A stretch of 64,000 nt of DNA from Frigidibacter sp. RF13 (GTDB lineage: Bacteria > Pseudomonadota > Alphaproteobacteria > Rhodobacterales > Rhodobacteraceae): contig NZ_JAPNUE010000001.1 of NCBI RefSeq assembly GCF_026626305.1, forward strand, positions 310,001-374,000, in the 5' to 3' direction. Positions within the stretch are counted from its first letter, which is position 1. The number at the start of each line of letters is the position of its first letter. Below are positions 43,646-52,653 of the stretch, piece after piece. Both the position numbers and the translations under genes were made by a program. The notes under the pieces were generated by a model. That model was not told the origin of the DNA. It worked only from the letters and a program-made list of their open reading frames with translations, and made no database searches.

Positions 43646-44572
43646 ATGGCCCTGCAGGGCCCCCTGCGCGGCATTGCGCTGAAGCTTGCCTCGGTCGTGG
43701 TGTTCATGACCATGGCGACGCTGATCAAATTGGTGGCTGACCGGGTGCCCGCGGGCGAGGTGGTCTTCTTCCGCTCGGCCTTCGCGATGCCGGTGATCCT
43801 TGTCTGGCTCGCGGCCACGCGCAGCCTAGGCGCGGGCCTTAGGACCGATAGCTACATCGGCCACCTCTGGCGCGGGCTGGCGGGGACGACGGCGATGGTC
43901 TTCAGCTTCGCGGGCTACGGCCTTCTGCCACTGCCGGAGGTGACAGCGATCGGCTATGCCGCGCCAATCCTGACCGTGGTATTCGCCGCGATGTTTTTGG
44001 GCGAGGAGGTGCGCGCCTTCCGTATCCTGACCGTGGCGCTCGGGCTGTTGGGCGTGCTCGTCATCCTCTCGCCGCGCCTGACCGCGATGGAGGCCGAAGG
44101 GCTCGGCGCGCGCGAGGCGCTTGGCGCGGTCGTGGTGCTGACCGGCGCGGTCTTTGCCGCCCTTGCACAGGTCTTCATCCGCAAGCTGGTGGCGAGCGAA
44201 ACCACAAGTGCCATCGTTTTCTATTTTTCGATGAATGCCGCGATCTTGTCGCTGGTGACCTTGCCCTTCGGCTGGGTCTGGCCCGACGCAGTGACCGCTG
44301 CGATCCTGATCGCCTGCGGTCTTCTGGGCGGGATCGGGCAGATCTTGCTGACCTCCGCCTACCGGTCCGCCGATGCCTCGGTGGTTGCGCCTTTCGACTA
44401 TGCCTCGATGCTGCTCGCGCTTGCCATCGGCTATGTTGGCTTCGGCGAAGTGCCGACGCCCGCCGTCATCGGCGGCGCGGCGCTGGTGATCTTGGCCGGG
44501 ATCCTTATCATCTGGCGCGAGCGCCAGCTCGGGCTGGAACGGGCGCGCCAGCGCCGGTCGATGACGCCCTGA
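43646..44572 (+). CDS. EamA/DMT-superfamily transporter
   Basis: A 308-residue integral membrane protein with ten hydrophobic segments in two EamA repeats (about 5-135 and 150-290). EamA features are FFRSAFAMPVILVWLAA and LPEVTAIGYAAPILTVVFAAMFLGEEV in repeat one, and ASVVAPFDYASMLLALAIGYVGFGEVP in repeat two. DMT proteins export or exchange small metabolites such as amino acids. It begins 6 bp after the crotonase stop, so it is probably cotranscribed and could move an intermediate of that pathway. Confidence 0.88.
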   Translation: MALQGPLRGIALKLASVVVFMTMATLIKLVADRVPAGEVVFFRSAFAMPVILVWLAATRSLGAGLRTDSYIGHLWRGLAGTTAMVFSFAGYGLLPLPEVTAIGYAAPILTVVFAAMFLGEEVRAFRILTVALGLLGVLVILSPRLTAMEAEGLGAREALGAVVVLTGAVFAALAQVFIRKLVASETTSAIVFYFSMNAAILSLVTLPFGWVWPDAVTAAILIACGLLGGIGQILLTSAYRSADASVVAPFDYASMLLALAIGYVGFGEVPTPAVIGGAALVILAGILIIWRERQLGLERARQRRSMTP

Positions 44573-44576
44573 AGGG

Positions 44577-44652
44577 GCGGCTCGTCGTCGACTTCGTCGC
44601 TCCTCGCCGGGCAGCCCTAGCGAAGAGAAGCCGAGGGCGCACGATGAGCGCC
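44577..44652. repeat. Possible degenerate copy of the interspersed repeat
   Basis: GGCTCGTCGTCGAC ... CGCTCCTCGCC ... GCGAAGAGAAGCCGAGGGC shares the order of blocks with the four clearer copies but is too divergent to be sure. It fills the gap between convergent EamA and dtd genes. Confidence 0.3.
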
Positions 44653-44655
44653 CCC

Positions 44656-45093
44656 TCAGACCTCAAGCCAGATCGTCACCGGCCCTTGATTGACGAGGCT
44701 CACATCCATGTCGGCGCCAAACTCGCCATTGGCAACGTGAATGCCCTGCGCCCGCAACGCGGCCGAGAAATGTTCGTACAGCCGCTTGCCTTCGTCCGGC
44801 GGGGCCGCCGCCGAAAACCCCGGCCGGTTGCCGCGCGACGTATCGGCGGCGAGCGTGAACTGGCTGACCACCAGTGCAGACCCGCCCATGTCGAGCAGAG
44901 ACCGGTTCATCCGCCCTTCATCGTCGCGGAAAATCCTGAGTTTCGCGATCTTCGCGGCAAGCGCGTCTGCCCGGTCTTCATCGTCGCCCGCCATCGCGCA
45001 GACGAGGATCAGGAGTCCCGCGCCGATCGCCCCGATTTCGCGCCCGGCGACCGTTACCCGGGCCTCATGCACACGTTGAACGAGCGCCCTCAC
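44656..45093 (-). CDS. dtd: D-aminoacyl-tRNA deacylase
   Basis: A 145-residue protein of the DTD family, which hydrolyses D-aminoacyl-tRNAs and glycyl-tRNA(Ala) to protect translation. Both active-site motifs are present: [13 protein letters not shown] (SQxT) and [15 protein letters not shown] (NxGPVT). The GTG start at 45093 gives the conserved opening (M)[14 protein letters not shown] and a 4-bp GTGA overlap with the stop of the kinase gene upstream; a start seven codons earlier is less likely. Confidence 0.95.
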   Translation of the reverse strand: MRALVQRVHEARVTVAGREIGAIGAGLLILVCAMAGDDEDRADALAAKIAKLRIFRDDEGRMNRSLLDMGGSALVVSQFTLAADTSRGNRPGFSAAAPPDEGKRLYEHFSAALRAQGIHVANGEFGADMDVSLVNQGPVTIWLEV

Positions 45094-46016
45094 TGACCAA
45101 GCTCCGCCGCCCAAGGCGGGTTGGCGCCGGGGCGCGAGACCGTGACCGCCGCCGCCCGGACCCCGAGGTCCAGAGCCGCCCTGACCTCTGCCTCCGTAAG
45201 CTGCGACAGGGCCGCCTTTGTCAAAAGCCCCGCAGCATGAAGCGCAGCCAGAACTCCGGCATTGAACGTATCGCCCGCGCCGACCGTATCGGCGACCTCT
45301 ACCTTCCGCGCCGGGACGAAGACCGACCCACCGCGCGTGACGCCGTGAGCCCCCTGCGCGCCTTCGGTGACGAGGACGAGTTTCGCCCCGCCCGCCAGCA
45401 CCTCCTGCGCCCCGGCCTCGATGCCGCTCTCGCGATATAGCCAGCGCAGGTCCTCGTCCGAAAGCTTCACGATATCTGCAGCCGCGATCATCCGGCCGAT
45501 CCGCGCCCGGTAGGCCGCTTCGTCCTTGATGAAGCCGGGGCGGATATTGGGGTCGATCATCGTGACCCGCGTGCGCGCCTCGCGCAACATCAACGCTTCA
45601 TAGGCGCCGCCACAGGGTTCTGACACCAGGCTGATGCCGCCGAAGAACAGGGCCGTGACATGGGCGGGCAGGGCGGGCAGGTCCACTACACCCAGCATCC
45701 GGCCAGCCGTCCCCTCGTCGTAAAAGGCATAGCTCGCCTGACCATTCTGCAGCGTGACAAACGCCAGAGTCGTCGGCCGGTCGCTGCGCGCGAGAAGCGT
45801 GCAATCGACCTTTGACGCCGTCAGCACCTCTTCGAGCTGCCTTCCGAACAGATCGGTTGAGACGCCGGAAAAGAAACCAACCGGAGCGCCGAGGCGGCCT
45901 AGAGCGATGGCGGTATTGAAGACCGCGCCGCCCGCATGCGGGGCGAAGGTCGCCTCTCCGGCCGCGGTTTCGCGGGGCAGCATGTCGATCAGCGCCTCGC
46001 CATTGCACAGGATCAT
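45090..46016 (-). CDS. PfkB-family carbohydrate kinase (fructokinase-like)
   Basis: A 308-residue ribokinase/PfkB sugar kinase. [30 protein letters not shown] is the first signature, and [18 protein letters not shown] the second, with the catalytic Asp in GAGD. The opening [15 protein letters not shown] suits fructokinase-type members. The phosphorylated sugar is not certain. The following dtd gene overlaps its end by 4 bp; upstream lies a 186-bp region shared with the Hsp20 gene. Confidence 0.88.
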   Translation of the reverse strand: MILCNGEALIDMLPRETAAGEATFAPHAGGAVFNTAIALGRLGAPVGFFSGVSTDLFGRQLEEVLTASKVDCTLLARSDRPTTLAFVTLQNGQASYAFYDEGTAGRMLGVVDLPALPAHVTALFFGGISLVSEPCGGAYEALMLREARTRVTMIDPNIRPGFIKDEAAYRARIGRMIAAADIVKLSDEDLRWLYRESGIEAGAQEVLAGGAKLVLVTEGAQGAHGVTRGGSVFVPARKVEVADTVGAGDTFNAGVLAALHAAGLLTKAALSQLTEAEVRAALDLGVRAAAVTVSRPGANPPWAAELGQ

Positions 46017-46132
46017 TGCATCCCCCTGATCTGATCCGACCGCTCACGCCTGATGTTCGCGGTAACAACGCCCTCTTAGCGACGCTCCACATGCCTCGCA
46101 ACCGAAACTGGGTGCTGATTCCCATTGTTCTG

Positions 46133-46146
46133 TTGACGCAGGTCAA
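46133..46146. promoter_or_regulatory. FNR/FnrL-type box upstream of the Hsp20 gene
   Basis: TTGACGCAGGTCAA fits TTGA-N6-TCAA and is fully palindromic in its TTGAC/GTCAA arms. It is centred about 63 bp before the Hsp20 ATG and 123 bp from the divergent kinase start. Oxygen-linked control of either gene is inferred. Confidence 0.6.
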
Positions 46147-46202
46147 GGCGTCGCCCGGCGACATGCAGTAGAATGACGCATTCCCAACGAGAGGAGGCCA
46201 TC

Positions 46203-46631
46203 ATGGTCGAGAAAGCGTCCCTGCCGGGTCTGTCGGGCGGGTTCTGGCCGTCTTTCTACGAGCCCTTCCGCCAGTTCGGCGCCAAGATTGCCGAATGGGT
46301 CGCGCCCGCGTCCGAAGCCTCGTCCGACGACAAGCTCTACCGGATCTCGCTGGAGCTGCCCGGGGTCGAGGAGAAGGATATCGAGGTCACCATCGATGAC
46401 GGCGTGGTCAGCGTGAGGGGTGAGAAACGCACGACCCGCGAGGAGAAAGGTGAAACCTGGTATTTCAGCGAACGCCAGTTCGGCAGCTTTTCCCGCTCAT
46501 TCCGCCTGCCGCCCGATGCGGACGGCGGCCATCTGTCGGCGGCGCTGAAGGATGGGGTTCTGACGCTGACGGTGCCGCGCGCAGCCCCCGAGGCAACGAA
46601 GGTCCGCAAGGTGCCGATCGGCAAGGCCTGA
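46203..46631 (+). CDS. Hsp20 small heat-shock protein
   Basis: A 142-residue small heat-shock protein. An N-terminal region (about 1-45) precedes an alpha-crystallin domain (about 45-135) with YRISLELPGVEEKDIEVTIDDGVVSVRGEK and FSRSFRLPPDADGGHLSAALKDGVLTLTVPR, the A-x-L-x-x-G-V-L signature. These chaperones hold unfolding proteins as ATP-independent oligomers. The C-terminal I-x-I anchor is weak (VPIGKA). The ATG at 46203 follows GAGAGGAGG. The FnrL-type box upstream suggests induction at low oxygen. Confidence 0.94.
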   Translation: MVEKASLPGLSGGFWPSFYEPFRQFGAKIAEWVAPASEASSDDKLYRISLELPGVEEKDIEVTIDDGVVSVRGEKRTTREEKGETWYFSERQFGSFSRSFRLPPDADGGHLSAALKDGVLTLTVPRAAPEATKVRKVPIGKA

Positions 46632-46633
46632 GG

Positions 46634-47797
46634 TCAGCGCCCGATCAGCTGGCGCAGCGTCGCGAAGGCCCGGTCGGGGTCCTGCCCGATCCACAGGCCT
46701 GCGCCGATCACAAGCGCCAGAAGAACAACCGCAGCGGCGATCTTGACGCCCGACCAGGGCCTGTCGCCGCTGACCTTGCCGGTCTGGCCGTTCACGACAA
46801 AGCCGAAACTTCTGCCGCGAAACCGGTAGGCAGCGGTCCAGGCCGGCAAGAGAATATGTTTGAAGGTCACACCGGAAAGCTCTGTATTCACGTCGTTTAT
46901 CTGCTGGCGGTCGCCGCCGATGTCGAAGCGGATATCACGCTCGATCGTGCGGTCCATGACCGCACGCGCCGCATCCATACCGTCGTCGAGCGTCACCGAA
47001 TAGGTTTCCGACCGGAAGCCCGCCAGATATTCCGGTTGGTAGGGTTCCAGCCGCGTGAGGTCCCAGGGCGCGAGCGCCTCGCCGTGGCTCGCGGGGAGCG
47101 ACCGCGAGGCGGCCACCAGAACATCGTCGAAATCGCGCGCGACCCGGCCTGAAACCGCAGTCCAGCGGATGTGCTGTTCGCGTCGCATCTCGGTCCGCAT
47201 CCGCCCGGCCTGATCGCGAACCGTCACCGGGCGCTCGGTGTAATAGATCGTGCCGCGCCGACCGCTATAGTCCGACCGGGTGCGCGCGTCGAAGGTCCAG
47301 AAGGGTAGGTAAATGCCTTCCAGACGACGGCCCTTGCGGGCATAGTCGACAAGGCCGGAAGGCGCGAACCACAGGGAGCCGAGCCAACGGCTCATCGCCT
47401 GATGCGCCTCGTTTTCCGTGACAAGGAAAGGCGCAACCCCTTTCGGCCTGATCTGCCGTGTGGTGCCAGGATCGGCGACGACCGGCGTGGCGCAGAATGG
47501 GCAATCCATCGCGTGAAGGCCCGGATCGAAGGTAATTTCGGCGCCGCAATTGGGGCAGTGCGACAGGCGCTTTTCCTCGGTCTCGGCGGCGGGCAGTTCC
47601 GCCTCGATCCCGCGCCGGAAGGCGGTCTCGGAGATTGCGCCGCGTGCGGGGCTGGGCGAGGCGAGCGGTTCGGTATGACCGCAATGGTCGCAGATGAGCC
47701 GCCCCTCGCCGGGCTGGAAGCGCAAGTCCGCGCCGCAGCTCGGGCAGGGAAAGCGGCGGTCTGCTTTCGGCACGCCGCCCAGATCGCGACCGTCCAT
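46634..47797 (-). CDS. Zinc-ribbon membrane protein
   Basis: A 387-residue protein starting with two zinc-ribbon knuckle pairs: CPSCGADL/CDHCGHT (about 18-42) and CPNCGAEI/CPFCATP (about 81-105). A mixed alpha/beta domain with LEGIYLPFWTFDARTRSDYSG and HILLPAWTAAYRFRGRSFGFVVNGQTGKVSGDRPWS is the recognisable conserved block, followed by a C-terminal membrane helix (about 348-368). It is separated by 2 bp from the SPFH-GYF gene and is surely cotranscribed with it. This pairing is widespread but uncharacterised; a membrane-quality or assembly role is inferred. Confidence 0.8.
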   Translation of the reverse strand: MDGRDLGGVPKADRRFPCPSCGADLRFQPGEGRLICDHCGHTEPLASPSPARGAISETAFRRGIEAELPAAETEEKRLSHCPNCGAEITFDPGLHAMDCPFCATPVVADPGTTRQIRPKGVAPFLVTENEAHQAMSRWLGSLWFAPSGLVDYARKGRRLEGIYLPFWTFDARTRSDYSGRRGTIYYTERPVTVRDQAGRMRTEMRREQHIRWTAVSGRVARDFDDVLVAASRSLPASHGEALAPWDLTRLEPYQPEYLAGFRSETYSVTLDDGMDAARAVMDRTIERDIRFDIGGDRQQINDVNTELSGVTFKHILLPAWTAAYRFRGRSFGFVVNGQTGKVSGDRPWSGVKIAAAVVLLALVIGAGLWIGQDPDRAFATLRQLIGR

Positions 47798-47799
47798 CC

Positions 47800-48933
47800 T
47801 TACTTCTCGGGTTCAGGCAGCACCGTGGGCGCAGAGGGCAGGGGCGGTGGCTGGACGGTGAAGAGCCGCGCGAGGTCGGGGATGTCGCCCGCCGGTTTCC
47901 AGCCGTCCTGTCCGGGGGTCCAGACCAGACTTTCGCGGCTGAACCGGCCCTCGGACACCAGCCGCGCCAGATGGGCACGGCCATAGGGGCCGGTGGCCTG
48001 CCCGCCTTCGGCCAGATGCCAGACAATTTCTGCCGCTGCTGGCGGCGGCGGAGCCGCCTGAGCGGGCGCGGCCCCCCATGGCCCGATCTGCGCGCCCATG
48101 TTCATCCCCATGCCTGCACCCATGCCAGCGCCGATCGCAGCCCCCATGGCGCCGCCCGCAGCGCCGCCGGGCTGGCCGAGCGCCTCTGCGGCGGAATACT
48201 GGGTGAAACGATTGAGATCGCCGACGATCCCCATCGAGGTGCGCTTGTCAAGCACCGCCTCGACCGCCTCGGGCAGCGAGATATTCTCGATATAGAACTC
48301 AGGGATTTCAAGGCCATAGACTGCAACGGCAGGCGCTATGCCCTTGGCCACCAACTTGCCCAGTATCTCGGTATTGGCGGCCATGTCGAGAAGCGGAATG
48401 CCGGAACTGGCGATCATCCGCGAGAAGTCCTGCACGATGATATTGCGGATCTGAAAACTGATCTCGTCGGCAGTGAACTCGCCGTCGGTGCCGACGATCT
48501 CCTTCACGAAGAGGCCCGGATCGGCGACCTTCATCACATAGGTCCCAAAGGCGCGAATACGGGTCGGGCCAAACTCCGGGTCGCGGACGATGATCGGGTT
48601 CTTGGTTCCCCATTTCTGATCGGTGAAGCGGGTGGTGTTGACGAAATAGATTTCCGACTTGAAGGGCGAGGAAAAGCCGTGGTCCCAGTGCTGCAGCGTC
48701 GTCAGGATCGGCAGATTGTTGGTCTCGAGTTGATAGAGCCCGGGGCGGAAGACATCGGCGATCTGACCTTCATGGACGAAAACCGCCGCCTGACCTTCGC
48801 GCACGGTAAGCTTCGCGCCGTACTTGATCGCGTGGTCATAGCGTTCGAACCGCCAGACCATCGTGTCGCGCGTATCGTCGGTCCAGTGGATGACGTCGAT
48901 GAATTCGCCGGTGAGAAAATCCAAGATACCCAT
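47800..48933 (-). CDS. SPFH-domain protein with C-terminal GYF_2-like domain
   Basis: A 377-residue protein. Residues 1-255 match the SPFH/virion-core-like family (MGILDFLTGEFIDVIHWTDDTRDTMVWRFERYDHAIKYGAKLTVREGQAAVFVHEG and similar; no membrane segment). A Gly/Ala/Met-rich stretch at about 260-300 follows, then a GYF_2-like domain (about 305-360; WHLAEGGQATGPYGRAHLARLVSEGRFSRESLVW). SPFH proteins form membrane-associated ring scaffolds. First gene of a pair with the zinc-ribbon protein. Confidence 0.85.
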   Translation of the reverse strand: MGILDFLTGEFIDVIHWTDDTRDTMVWRFERYDHAIKYGAKLTVREGQAAVFVHEGQIADVFRPGLYQLETNNLPILTTLQHWDHGFSSPFKSEIYFVNTTRFTDQKWGTKNPIIVRDPEFGPTRIRAFGTYVMKVADPGLFVKEIVGTDGEFTADEISFQIRNIIVQDFSRMIASSGIPLLDMAANTEILGKLVAKGIAPAVAVYGLEIPEFYIENISLPEAVEAVLDKRTSMGIVGDLNRFTQYSAAEALGQPGGAAGGAMGAAIGAGMGAGMGMNMGAQIGPWGAAPAQAAPPPPAAAEIVWHLAEGGQATGPYGRAHLARLVSEGRFSRESLVWTPGQDGWKPAGDIPDLARLFTVQPPPLPSAPTVLPEPEK

Positions 48934-48957
48934 GTCACTCTCCCTGGAAGGTAGGAC

Positions 48958-49920
48958 CTAACTGTCGCCGGGAACAAGCTCGGCTGCAATGGTGTCGATG
49001 ATCGGTCGCGCCTCCGCGAGGGCCATGCCCGGCCTTAGGCGCGGATCGTAGAGGAGCCGGATCATCAATTCGTCCTGTCGCGTCAGTGTCCCGAATTCCT
49101 GATTGTCATTGAAGATCGACGGCCGTGCGCGCGAGCTGTCGTTCACAAGCCCGAGCGCCTGGGCGATCTCCTCCTCGATGCAGGCCTGCCGCATCAGGTC
49201 GGGCAACTCGCCGCGGATCACCGCAAGCGCGCGGTCATAGCGCCCGCTGCCGCCGGCAGTATAGCTGAAGGCGGTGCAGTAGGTGGCGGGCGCCATGGCG
49301 ACGACCGACCGGATCGCCGCCTCGGACGTATCCGGCCGGAAGGCGCGGATACGGGCATCGAGCGAACGGCGCTCGGCCGGATTTTCGATCAGGACGAGGA
49401 AATTCGGCCGGTCGGCGACCAGCCGGATCGGCAGGCCGCTCAGCCGTGAAAGCCGCGCGATATAGCTCTGGATCACCGAGCGGTCGGCACGGCGCTGGTC
49501 GAGCGGCACCGAGGCGCCGAATTCCACCGCCAGCCGGATCGGCTGCGCCCAGCGGTGCAGCCGGTTCTCGCGGTTGCTGGCGACCAGCCTGCCGCCGATT
49601 TCGGAAAACTCGTCATGGAAGGCGATGGCCGCGACATTGCGGGCGAGGTCGGCCGCAGTGAAGGGCGTGTCCGGCCCGCCGCCATCGTTGCGAAGCTGGC
49701 CCCTGGACAGATAACCCGCCTCGATCCGACCGTAATAGGCGGCGGCGATTCGCGTCTCATCATCGAGCGGGGTCACCGTGGGATCGGGCGGCGGGTTATC
49801 GGCGAGGCCTGGCGGCTGGGGCGCCATGCCCGGTTCCGGCAGGTCGCATCCGCCAAGCGCAAGTGCTGTGCAAAAGGCGGCGATGAGCCCGCGAACGGTT
49901 CCTGACCCGCGCCCTGTCAC
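48958..49920 (-). CDS. DUF2927 lipoprotein
   Basis: A protein of about 320 residues with a lipoprotein signal peptide: basic n-region, GLIAAFCTALALGGC, with the lipobox Cys near residue 25. A DUF2927 domain covers the rest, including NREHxRL-like RENRLHRW, ADRPNFLVLIENPAERR, MAPATYCTAFSY and EEIAQALGLVNDSSRARPSIFND, the family's hallmark. The GTG at 49920 gives a normal signal peptide; another GTG 17 codons upstream would lengthen the n-region oddly. The E-x-A-Q-x-L-G segment hints at a metal-dependent hydrolase fold, but activity is unproven. Confidence 0.8.
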   Translation of the reverse strand: MTGRGSGTVRGLIAAFCTALALGGCDLPEPGMAPQPPGLADNPPPDPTVTPLDDETRIAAAYYGRIEAGYLSRGQLRNDGGGPDTPFTAADLARNVAAIAFHDEFSEIGGRLVASNRENRLHRWAQPIRLAVEFGASVPLDQRRADRSVIQSYIARLSRLSGLPIRLVADRPNFLVLIENPAERRSLDARIRAFRPDTSEAAIRSVVAMAPATYCTAFSYTAGGSGRYDRALAVIRGELPDLMRQACIEEEIAQALGLVNDSSRARPSIFNDNQEFGTLTRQDELMIRLLYDPRLRPGMALAEARPIIDTIAAELVPGDS

Positions 49921-50017
49921 CTGATACCCCACTCCAAGCGCCCGCCTTATTCTGCGGCCGCACTTTGCCACGGCGGATGGCCAAGGCCAAGCCGTTCAGC
50001 GGGATGACCTCTGGCGT

Positions 50018-51667
50018 TTAGCCTTTCCGGGGCTTGTCGCCGCCGGGTTTCGGTCTGGGGCCGCGCGCGGGCCGGTCGGCGCCGCCACCGGCCTTGAAGC
50101 CGCTGCCGCCCTTGCCAGCTGCCTTGGGCTTGCTGCCGGCGGCGAAGCCACCGCCTTCGCGCCGGGGACGGTCACCAGCTTTGTCGCTGGCCTTTGCACC
50201 AAACTTTCCACGGGGCGCATCGCGGTCTCCGAAGGACCGCCCCGCGCCGCCGCGCCCGCCAGAACCGCCACCAGCACGGTCGCCGAACTTGCCTTCGCGC
50301 TTCGGTCCGCGCGACGGGCGCTCCTCAGCGGCGCCGTCACGCGCAGGGCCTTTTCCGCCGCTGCGGTTCGGGCCACCAAAAGACTTGCGCTCGCCCGCTC
50401 CCTTGTAGCCGTCACGCCCGCCGGGCTTGCCGTCACGATCCTCACGACGGCCGCCGAAGCTGCGGGCAGGCCTGTCGCCATCCCGCCCCTCGGTCTTGCG
50501 CGGCGGACGGTCGCCCTGCGGGCCGCTGCGGCGTTCACCGCCACCGTAACCCCGATCCGCACCCCGATCCGCACCCGGCCTTGCGCCGGGTCCCGAGCCG
50601 TGGCGCGGCTTGCGCGGCCGTTCCGCACGCTCGCCCTGATCTCCATCAGACGCCGCCTGTCTGGGGCCACGTGGCGCGAACCCTTCGGACGGGCGACCGA
50701 AGGATTTGCGTGGTCCACCTTCACCCGGCGCACCGCCCGGCCTGCGGTCGCCCGCACCGCGCGCGGTGCCGAATTCCCGGCGTTCGGGCTTGTCCCGGCC
50801 ACGCTCACCGCGGTCATCGCGCCGCTCTGGTCCGCGGCCACCCGGCCGCTCGCTTCGCTCGCGCGGGCCCGTGCCCGGCTTGCGGGCGGGGCGCTCGCCG
50901 CGTCCGCGTCCGGCCTCTTCATCCTCTGCCCGCGTGGGCTTCTCGCCCAGCTGATCGCGCAAAACGCGCGCCTTCACCTCAATCACTTCGCCCGGCTTCA
51001 TCTCGTTCAGGCGGAAGGGGCCGTAGCTCACGCGGATCAGCCGGTTCACGGTCAGGCCCACCTCGGCCATCGCCCGGCGGATCTCGCGGTTCTTGCCCTC
51101 GCGCAGGCCGACTGTCAGCCAGGCATTGGCGCCTTGCTGGCGGTCGAGGTGGATTTCCATCGGCTGGAATTCCTCGCCGTCAATCGTAATCCCGCGCTTC
51201 AGCGGATCGAAAGTGGCCTCGTTCGGCCGCCCGTTCACCCGCACCCGGTATTTCCTGAGCCAGCCGGTCGACGGCAGTTCCAGCTTCCGCTTCAGATCGC
51301 CGTCGTTGGTCAGAAGCAGCAGCCCCTCGGAATTCAGATCGAGCCGCCCCACCGACATCACCCGCGGCATGCCGTCTGGCAGGCTTTCGAACACGGTCTG
51401 GCGGCCCTTTTCGTCTTTCTCCGACGTCACGAGCCCAAGCGGTTTGTAATACAGCCAGACACGTGCGGGCTGCGGCGCGTCAATCGGCTTGCCGTCGAGT
51501 GTCACTCGGTCGCCGGGCAGAACATCGAGCGCGGGGGAAGTGACTTTCTTGCCATTGACCGACACCCGACCCTCGACGATCAGCCGTTCGGCATCGCGGC
51601 GCGAGGCGACGCCTGCGCGGGCCATGACTTTGGCGATCCGTTCGCCGGTTTCGGGTCTATCGGTCAT
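50018..51667 (-). CDS. rluB: RluB-type 23S rRNA pseudouridine synthase with long RGG-like tail
   Basis: The first 245 residues are a standard RsuA/RluB enzyme: an S4 RNA-binding domain (ERIAKVMARAGVASRRDAERLI, about 8-60) and the synthase domain with catalytic Asp in VGRLDLNSEGLLLLTNDG (about 107-124). GLREGKNREIRRAMAEVGL follows. RluB makes pseudouridine in helix 89 of 23S rRNA. Residues about 245-549 are an unusually long Gly/Arg/Pro/Lys-rich tail with RGG-like and DR repeats, surely disordered and RNA-binding. Divergent from tadA by about 130 bp. The start has AGAGTA upstream, not a strong RBS. Confidence 0.9.
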   Translation of the reverse strand: MTDRPETGERIAKVMARAGVASRRDAERLIVEGRVSVNGKKVTSPALDVLPGDRVTLDGKPIDAPQPARVWLYYKPLGLVTSEKDEKGRQTVFESLPDGMPRVMSVGRLDLNSEGLLLLTNDGDLKRKLELPSTGWLRKYRVRVNGRPNEATFDPLKRGITIDGEEFQPMEIHLDRQQGANAWLTVGLREGKNREIRRAMAEVGLTVNRLIRVSYGPFRLNEMKPGEVIEVKARVLRDQLGEKPTRAEDEEAGRGRGERPARKPGTGPRERSERPGGRGPERRDDRGERGRDKPERREFGTARGAGDRRPGGAPGEGGPRKSFGRPSEGFAPRGPRQAASDGDQGERAERPRKPRHGSGPGARPGADRGADRGYGGGERRSGPQGDRPPRKTEGRDGDRPARSFGGRREDRDGKPGGRDGYKGAGERKSFGGPNRSGGKGPARDGAAEERPSRGPKREGKFGDRAGGGSGGRGGAGRSFGDRDAPRGKFGAKASDKAGDRPRREGGGFAAGSKPKAAGKGGSGFKAGGGADRPARGPRPKPGGDKPRKG

Positions 51668-51800
51668 GGCCTACTCTATCGTTCGGGGGGCAACGAGGAA
51701 AGCGCCCCCATACAGGGCTTTTCGCTGCGCGTGAAGGCTTGATCGGCGGGCCTGATCGCGCGGGCCTTGATTGCGCGGGCCGCGCGGGGCATCAGGGGGC

Positions 51801-52253
51801 ATGAGCGATTTTCGCAGTCAGATGGAGGCGGCGCTGGCCGAGGCGCGGGCGGCGGCCGGGCGCGGCGAGGTGCCGGTAGGCGCGGTCGTCGTGGCGCCGG
51901 ACGGGCGCGTCGTGGCGGTCGCGGGCAACCGCACGCGCGAGCTGAATGATCCAACGGCGCATGCCGAGATACTGGCACTGCGTGCCGCCTGCGCGGCCAT
52001 GGGCAGCGAGCGGCTGGAGGGGCACGACCTTTACGTCACGCTCGAACCCTGTCCGATGTGCGCGGCGGCGATCTCCTTCGCGCGGATACGCAGGCTATAC
52101 TATGGTGCGTCCGATCCCAAGTCGGGCGGCGTCGCGCAGGGCGCGCGCATCTTCGACCATCCTCAGTGCCACCACCGACCGGAAGTCTACGACGGGATCG
52201 CCGGGGATGAGGCGGGCAAACTGTTGACGGACTTCTTTTCCGGGCGCCGTTGA
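51801..52253 (+). CDS. tadA: tRNA-specific adenosine deaminase
   Basis: A 150-residue deaminase that converts A34 of tRNA(Arg) ACG to inosine. The zinc motif is complete: HAEI (with the proton-shuttle Glu) and PCPMCAAAI. EVPVGAVVVAPDG and the C-terminal helix fit TadA. The ATG at 51801 has AGGGGGC upstream; the open frame continues further 5' in low-complexity sequence that is unlikely to be translated. Divergent from rluB. Confidence 0.95.
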   Translation: MSDFRSQMEAALAEARAAAGRGEVPVGAVVVAPDGRVVAVAGNRTRELNDPTAHAEILALRAACAAMGSERLEGHDLYVTLEPCPMCAAAISFARIRRLYYGASDPKSGGVAQGARIFDHPQCHHRPEVYDGIAGDEAGKLLTDFFSGRR

Positions 52254-52393
52254 AAGGGCTGTCACCGCAGGATTGTGGCAGCTCAGGCACATACAATCGC
52301 CCACCTTCGGAAGGTACAATCCAGCGCTTTGTAGTGCCGCGAATCCGTGTATTGTGCGCCTCAGGTCGCAGCTCAAAGAGAAGGAGGCGCGAG

Positions 52394-52495
52394 ATGAATG
52401 TATTTCTGATCCATACGCGCCTTTGGGAGCGGACCGGAGCCTATTGCGCTTATGGGGTGACCCTCAGCGCCGCACAGGGCTCGCGCCGCGGCTAA
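52394..52495 (+). CDS. Possible 33-residue small protein
   Basis: A short frame MNVFLIHTRLWERTGAYCAY... ending in SRRG, preceded at 8 nt by AAGGAGG, one of the best Shine-Dalgarno sequences in the window. The 140-bp stretch upstream (52254-52393) has no other gene. Hydrophobic start, one Trp and two Tyr-Ala repeats give a weak amphipathic pattern. No homologue is recognised, so it may be a leader peptide or a real small protein. Confidence 0.4.
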   Translation: MNVFLIHTRLWERTGAYCAYGVTLSAAQGSRRG

Positions 52496-52653
52496 GGCGC
52501 CAGAGACGGCACCGGACCTGATCCGGCCGTCATCTTTACCAACCAACCCCTAACGCCCTCGGCCCGGCAGCTTCGCGTCTTCGCACGCCCGCTTTCCGGT
52601 CCGCCCATTGACCCTACCGAGAGGACCAGTGCCAGACCGGCCTGGATACATCC

